Source: an uncultured Rubrobacteraceae bacterium (GTDB lineage: Bacteria; Actinomycetota; Rubrobacteria; Rubrobacterales; Rubrobacteraceae). From it: DNA of 6,525 bases. A model generated the notes under the pieces. It was given only the letters and a program-made list of their open reading frames with translations, was not told the origin of the DNA and made no database searches. Location: contig CADCVI010000168.1 of assembly GCA_902806105.1 (NCBI GenBank), forward strand, positions 1 to 6,525, in the 5' to 3' direction. Below, one piece after another: positions 5,065 to 6,525 of the stretch. Within the stretch, counting starts at the first letter, position 1; each line of letters opens with the position of its first letter. The translations under genes were made by a program, and so were the position numbers.

Positions 5065-5084
5065 CGGGACAGGAGCCTGTTCCG
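5065..5084 (+). promoter_or_regulatory. 20-bp near-perfect palindrome, candidate operator of the amidase
   Basis: CGGGACAGG-AG-CCTGTTCCG has 9-base arms with a single mismatch (G5068 against T5081) and a 2-base centre. It ends four bases before the ribosome binding site of the amidase. A protein bound here would block transcription initiation or early elongation. As RNA, the mismatch becomes a G-U pair. Its short centre suits a homodimeric repressor with adjacent half-sites better than a hairpin. No regulator gene is in the window. Confidence 0.4.
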
Positions 5085-5088
5085 TAGA

Positions 5089-5095
5089 GGGAGGT
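5089..5095 (+). promoter_or_regulatory. Ribosome binding site that favours the TTG start of the amidase
   Basis: GGGAGGT ends 8 bases before TTG 5104-5106, the ideal spacing. A second GGAGGA (5109-5114), inside the coding sequence, lies 10 bases before an in-frame ATG at 5125. The first is the longer anti-Shine-Dalgarno match, and the TTG start also recovers the N-terminal EEICFMTAKELA pattern common to this amidase type. Confidence 0.6.
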
Positions 5096-5103
5096 AAGGT
5101 TCG

Positions 5104-6525
5104 TTGACGGAGGAAATCTGTTTCATGACGGCGAAGGAGCTCGCGGGCCGCATCCGGCGGAAGGAGCTCTCCGCCTCCGAGGTCATGGAGGCGCACCTGG
5201 CGAGGATCGAGGCCGTAAACCCGACGGTCAACGCGGTAGTGACCCTCCTGCCGGAGGAGGCGATGGCCGGGGCCCGTGCCGCCGACGAGGAGATCTCCCG
5301 CGGCCTGCCCGTCGGGCCTCTTCACGGGCTGCCGGTGGCGCACAAGGACCTGACGCTCACGAGGGGCATCAGGACGACCTTCGGCTCCACCATCTTCGCC
5401 GATTTCGTCCCGGAGAACGACGCCCTGATCGTGGAGCGGCTGAAGGCATCCGGCGCGGTCACGATCGGAAAGACAAACACCCCGGAGTTCGGGGCGGGCT
5501 CCCAGACCTTCAACGCGGTCTTCGGGGAGACGCTCAACCCCTACGACCCGGCGAAGACGTGCGGCGGCTCCAGCGGCGGGGCCGCGGTCGCCCTCGCCTG
5601 CGGCATGCTCCCCATCGCAGACGGCAGCGACATGGGCGGGTCCCTACGCAACCCGGCCTCCTTCTGCAACGTGGTGGGGCTGCGCCCCTCCCCCGGCAGG
5701 GTCCCGACGTGGCCGGACGTCGCGCCCCACCCCCTCTCCGTCGAGGGACCGATGGCCCGTGCCGTGGAGGACGTGGCCCTCATGCTCGGCGCGATATCCG
5801 GAGAAGACCCTCGCTCCCCATCCTCGATCTCCGAGCCCGGAGGTACGTTCTTCCGTCCCCTCGACCGGGATTTCGGAGGGGTGAGGGTGGCGTGGAGCAG
5901 GGACCTCGGCGGGCTCCCGGTCGACGAGCGGGTGACGGCGGTGATCGAGGGCGGGAGGCGCGTCTTCGAGGACCTTGGCTGCGAGGTTGAAGACGCCGAG
6001 CCGGACCTCACGGACGCCGATAGGGTCTTCAAGATCCTGCGGGCGTGGCGCTTCGAGCTGGCCTACGGGGGGCTGCTGGAGGGGCACCGCGAGGAGATGA
6101 AGGACACGGTCGTGTGGAACATAGAGGAAGGGAAGCGGCTCGGCGGGCCGGAGGTCGGGTGGGCTGAGCGAAAGCGCGCGGAGATCTACCACAGGACCCG
6201 CGAGTTCATGTCGGATCACGAGTTCCTGGTCCTGCCGGTCGCCCAGGTGACGCCCTTCGATGTCGGGCTCCGCTACCCCACGGAGATAAACGGGGAGCCG
6301 ATGGAGACCTACATCGACTGGATGAAGTCCTGCTACCTCGTCACGGTCATGGGCCTGCCGGCGATCTCGGTACCCGCGGGCTTCACCCCCGAGGGCCTGC
6401 CCGTGGGCATCCAGATCGTGGGCCGCCCCCGCGACGACCTCGGCGTGCTGCAACTGGCCCACGCCTTCGAGGGCGCGACGGGATACGCTACGCGCCGCCC
6501 CCCGCTCTTCGAAGCAGCGAGCGGT
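5104..6525 (+). CDS. Amidase-signature family hydrolase (last few residues outside window)
   Basis: A cytoplasmic Ser-cisSer-Lys hydrolase that cleaves a carboxamide to acid and ammonia or amine. From TTG 5104 it reads 474 residues to the window edge, almost the full length expected. The catalytic triad is present: Lys81 in AHKDL, cis-Ser156 in CGGSSGG and the nucleophile Ser180 in GSDMGGSLRNPASF. The spacings (75 and 24 residues) equal those of fatty acid amide hydrolase as I recall them. The C-terminal part has LPVAQVTPFDV, YIDWMKSCYLVTVMGLPAIS and LPVGIQIVGRPRDD, typical of free-standing amidases. GatB and GatC genes are absent, and the sequence is unlike GatA of tRNA amidation. The gene is divergent from the CE4 hydrolase, suggesting sequential steps such as ring opening then half-amide hydrolysis. 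The substrate cannot be read from the sequence. ATG 5125 is an alternative start. Confidence 0.95.
   Translation, partial: MTEEICFMTAKELAGRIRRKELSASEVMEAHLARIEAVNPTVNAVVTLLPEEAMAGARAADEEISRGLPVGPLHGLPVAHKDLTLTRGIRTTFGSTIFADFVPENDALIVERLKASGAVTIGKTNTPEFGAGSQTFNAVFGETLNPYDPAKTCGGSSGGAAVALACGMLPIADGSDMGGSLRNPASFCNVVGLRPSPGRVPTWPDVAPHPLSVEGPMARAVEDVALMLGAISGEDPRSPSSISEPGGTFFRPLDRDFGGVRVAWSRDLGGLPVDERVTAVIEGGRRVFEDLGCEVEDAEPDLTDADRVFKILRAWRFELAYGGLLEGHREEMKDTVVWNIEEGKRLGGPEVGWAERKRAEIYHRTREFMSDHEFLVLPVAQVTPFDVGLRYPTEINGEPMETYIDWMKSCYLVTVMGLPAISVPAGFTPEGLPVGIQIVGRPRDDLGVLQLAHAFEGATGYATRRPPLFEAASG

Noticed and set aside
5644..6462. 272-residue minus-strand open frame inside the amidase
   Set aside because: It is antisense to the amidase catalytic and C-terminal regions, whose motifs are unmistakable; no recognisable domain in the antisense product.

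Overview
The window is GC-rich bacterial DNA with strongly GC-biased third codon positions in its real genes. The gene set (a secreted RTX-like calcium-binding protein, an acidic lipoprotein, a spore photoproduct lyase family radical SAM protein, an HpPgdA-like CE4 hydrolase and an amidase-signature hydrolase) fits a free-living actinomycete. My best guess is a Rubrobacter-like lineage. That is an inference from base composition and protein flavour, because no marker gene is present.

Layout, left to right. Positions 1-448 (minus) hold the N-terminal part of a secreted protein with calcium-binding nonapeptide repeats; its C-terminus lies outside the window. Positions 449-1184 contain no confident gene. 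They hold several dyad or hairpin sequences and, on the minus strand, two consecutive same-frame reading-frame fragments: an HTH-like tail with no start codon and a 37-residue CxCC peptide. Positions 1185-1786 (minus) hold a lipoprotein with a beta-rich C-terminal domain resembling MmpS-type domains, preceded by a possible short leader ORF. Positions 2018-3106 (minus) encode the spore photoproduct lyase family protein. Positions 3107-3846 are a gene graveyard: a decayed and internally deleted CobW-type GTPase, then a small CxxC...CxxC protein broken by an apparent one-base deletion.

The right-hand third is a divergent pair. A cytoplasmic CE4-fold hydrolase (3847-4749, minus) and an amidase-signature hydrolase (5104 to the window end, plus) are separated by 354 bases. 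That spacer holds two overlapping inverted repeats, a 21-bp-phased direct repeat, a 7-bp dyad and a 20-bp near-perfect palindrome just upstream of the amidase ribosome binding site. CE4 proteins of the PuuE/HpPgdA branch include ring-opening hydrolases of cyclic amides, and amidase-signature enzymes can cleave the resulting half-amides. A two-step cyclic imide or ureide degradation module is therefore an attractive hypothesis, but the sequence does not fix either substrate.

No tRNA, rRNA, CRISPR array or intact insertion sequence was recognised.
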